Below, one piece after another: positions 63,763 through 64,000 of a DNA stretch of 64,000 nucleotides. The translations under genes and the position numbers were made by a program. Positions within the stretch are counted from its first letter, which is position 1; every line of letters begins with the position of its first letter. The stretch covers positions 248,001 to 312,000 of the forward strand of contig OY781093.1 of the NCBI GenBank assembly GCA_963676355.1, in the 5' to 3' direction. This DNA comes from JAGLOK01 sp963676355 (GTDB taxonomy: Bacteria > Bacillota > Clostridia > Christensenellales > UMGS416). Below the pieces are notes generated by a model, which did no database searches, was not told the DNA's origin, and saw only the letters and a list, made by a program, of their open reading frames with translations.

Positions 63763-64000
63763 TTAATAAAAGTTATTGATAAAGCTGAATGCTGCAAAAC
63801 CTGTCATTAGACCGATGAGCAAACTCAATACAAATGAAATTGCCGCTAGAATCAAGGCTGCGATGCAAAATCTCTTGCGGCCTATATCACCTGTGCCAAG
63901 CCCCCACACAAACAGCATGACTATGTTGACTATGGGGATTGCCAAAACTATCAGTGTTCCTATCCATCCACCTACGGACAGAGCGTTTCTTTCTTGATTA
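63763..64000 (-). CDS. Small membrane protein, 5' end outside the window
   Basis: The visible 79 codons are open to the window edge, so the start is missing. They encode two helices (W-I-G-T-L-I-V-L-A-I-P-I-V-N-I-V-M-L-F-V-W and a second at the end), a pattern common in small uncharacterised Clostridia membrane proteins. Confidence 0.65.
   Translation of the reverse strand, partial: NQERNALSVGGWIGTLIVLAIPIVNIVMLFVWGLGTGDIGRKRFCIAALILAAISFVLSLLIGLMTGFAAFSFINNFY

Noticed and set aside
1..64000. CRISPR arrays, intact transposons, prophage modules, rRNA operon
   Set aside because: No regularly spaced repeats, transposase, integrase or phage structural genes, and no rRNA sequence were seen.

Overview
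The window looks like a chromosomal segment around the replication origin of a low-GC Gram-positive anaerobe, a Clostridia-type member of Bacillota. Supporting signs are the AT-rich DNA, AGGAGG-type ribosome binding sites, the AddAB recombination nuclease in place of RecBCD, Soj/Spo0J-type ParAB with canonical parS sites, many lipobox lipoproteins and the class I two-subunit fumarase. The genus cannot be read from the sequence.

Region by region. 1-5.2 kb: a radical SAM protein, a beta-repeat lipoprotein, a lipoprotein metallopeptidase and an XRE-TPR regulator. 5.5-7.7 kb: a decayed locus with two broken genes, then a hairpin-rich stretch ending at tRNA-Ser(CGA), whose 3' end is duplicated 248 bp away. 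7.9-15.6 kb: the origin region, with parB and parA, two perfect parS sites, a NusG-II/Gx-transporter/membrane-protein operon, dnaN, dnaA and a cluster of DnaA boxes. A candidate small RNA lies at the far edge of the origin. 15.6-21.8 kb: ppx-ppk1, then an ECF sigma/anti-sigma operon with two small related proteins, then a polytopic membrane protein. 21.8-28.5 kb: addB-addA. 28.6-34.3 kb: xylA with an RdgB-like gene, a class C serine hydrolase and a U32 protein. 34.4-38.4 kb: a five-gene polysaccharide-initiation operon. 38.8-46.2 kb: an FMN glutamate-synthase-like enzyme, an XpaC-TelA-histidine kinase operon, a coiled-coil lipoprotein and a DUF4432 protein. 46.2-49.3 kb: lipB-lipA, then an operator-controlled run of three micro-ORFs ending in a DUF134 regulator. 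49.4-57.7 kb: a PrsA-like foldase, several lipoproteins, a truncated SGNH hydrolase, GtrA, a dGTPase, a VOC protein and an aminotransferase. 57.8-61.3 kb: a sugar-type ABC binding protein with a fused permease, and an ArsC-like protein without its nucleophile. 61.4-64 kb: fumarase alpha and beta, a lipoprotein and a truncated membrane gene at the edge.

Functionally the window mixes core replication, segregation and repair (dnaA, dnaN, parAB, addAB, dGTPase, RdgB-like) with envelope functions (polysaccharide initiation, TelA/XpaC, about ten lipoproteins) and central metabolism (xylose isomerase, fumarase, lipoate synthesis, polyphosphate). The least explained items are the small RNA next to oriC, the micro-ORF/DUF134 operon, the fused ABC permease lacking both EAA loops, and the serine-for-cysteine ArsC-like protein.
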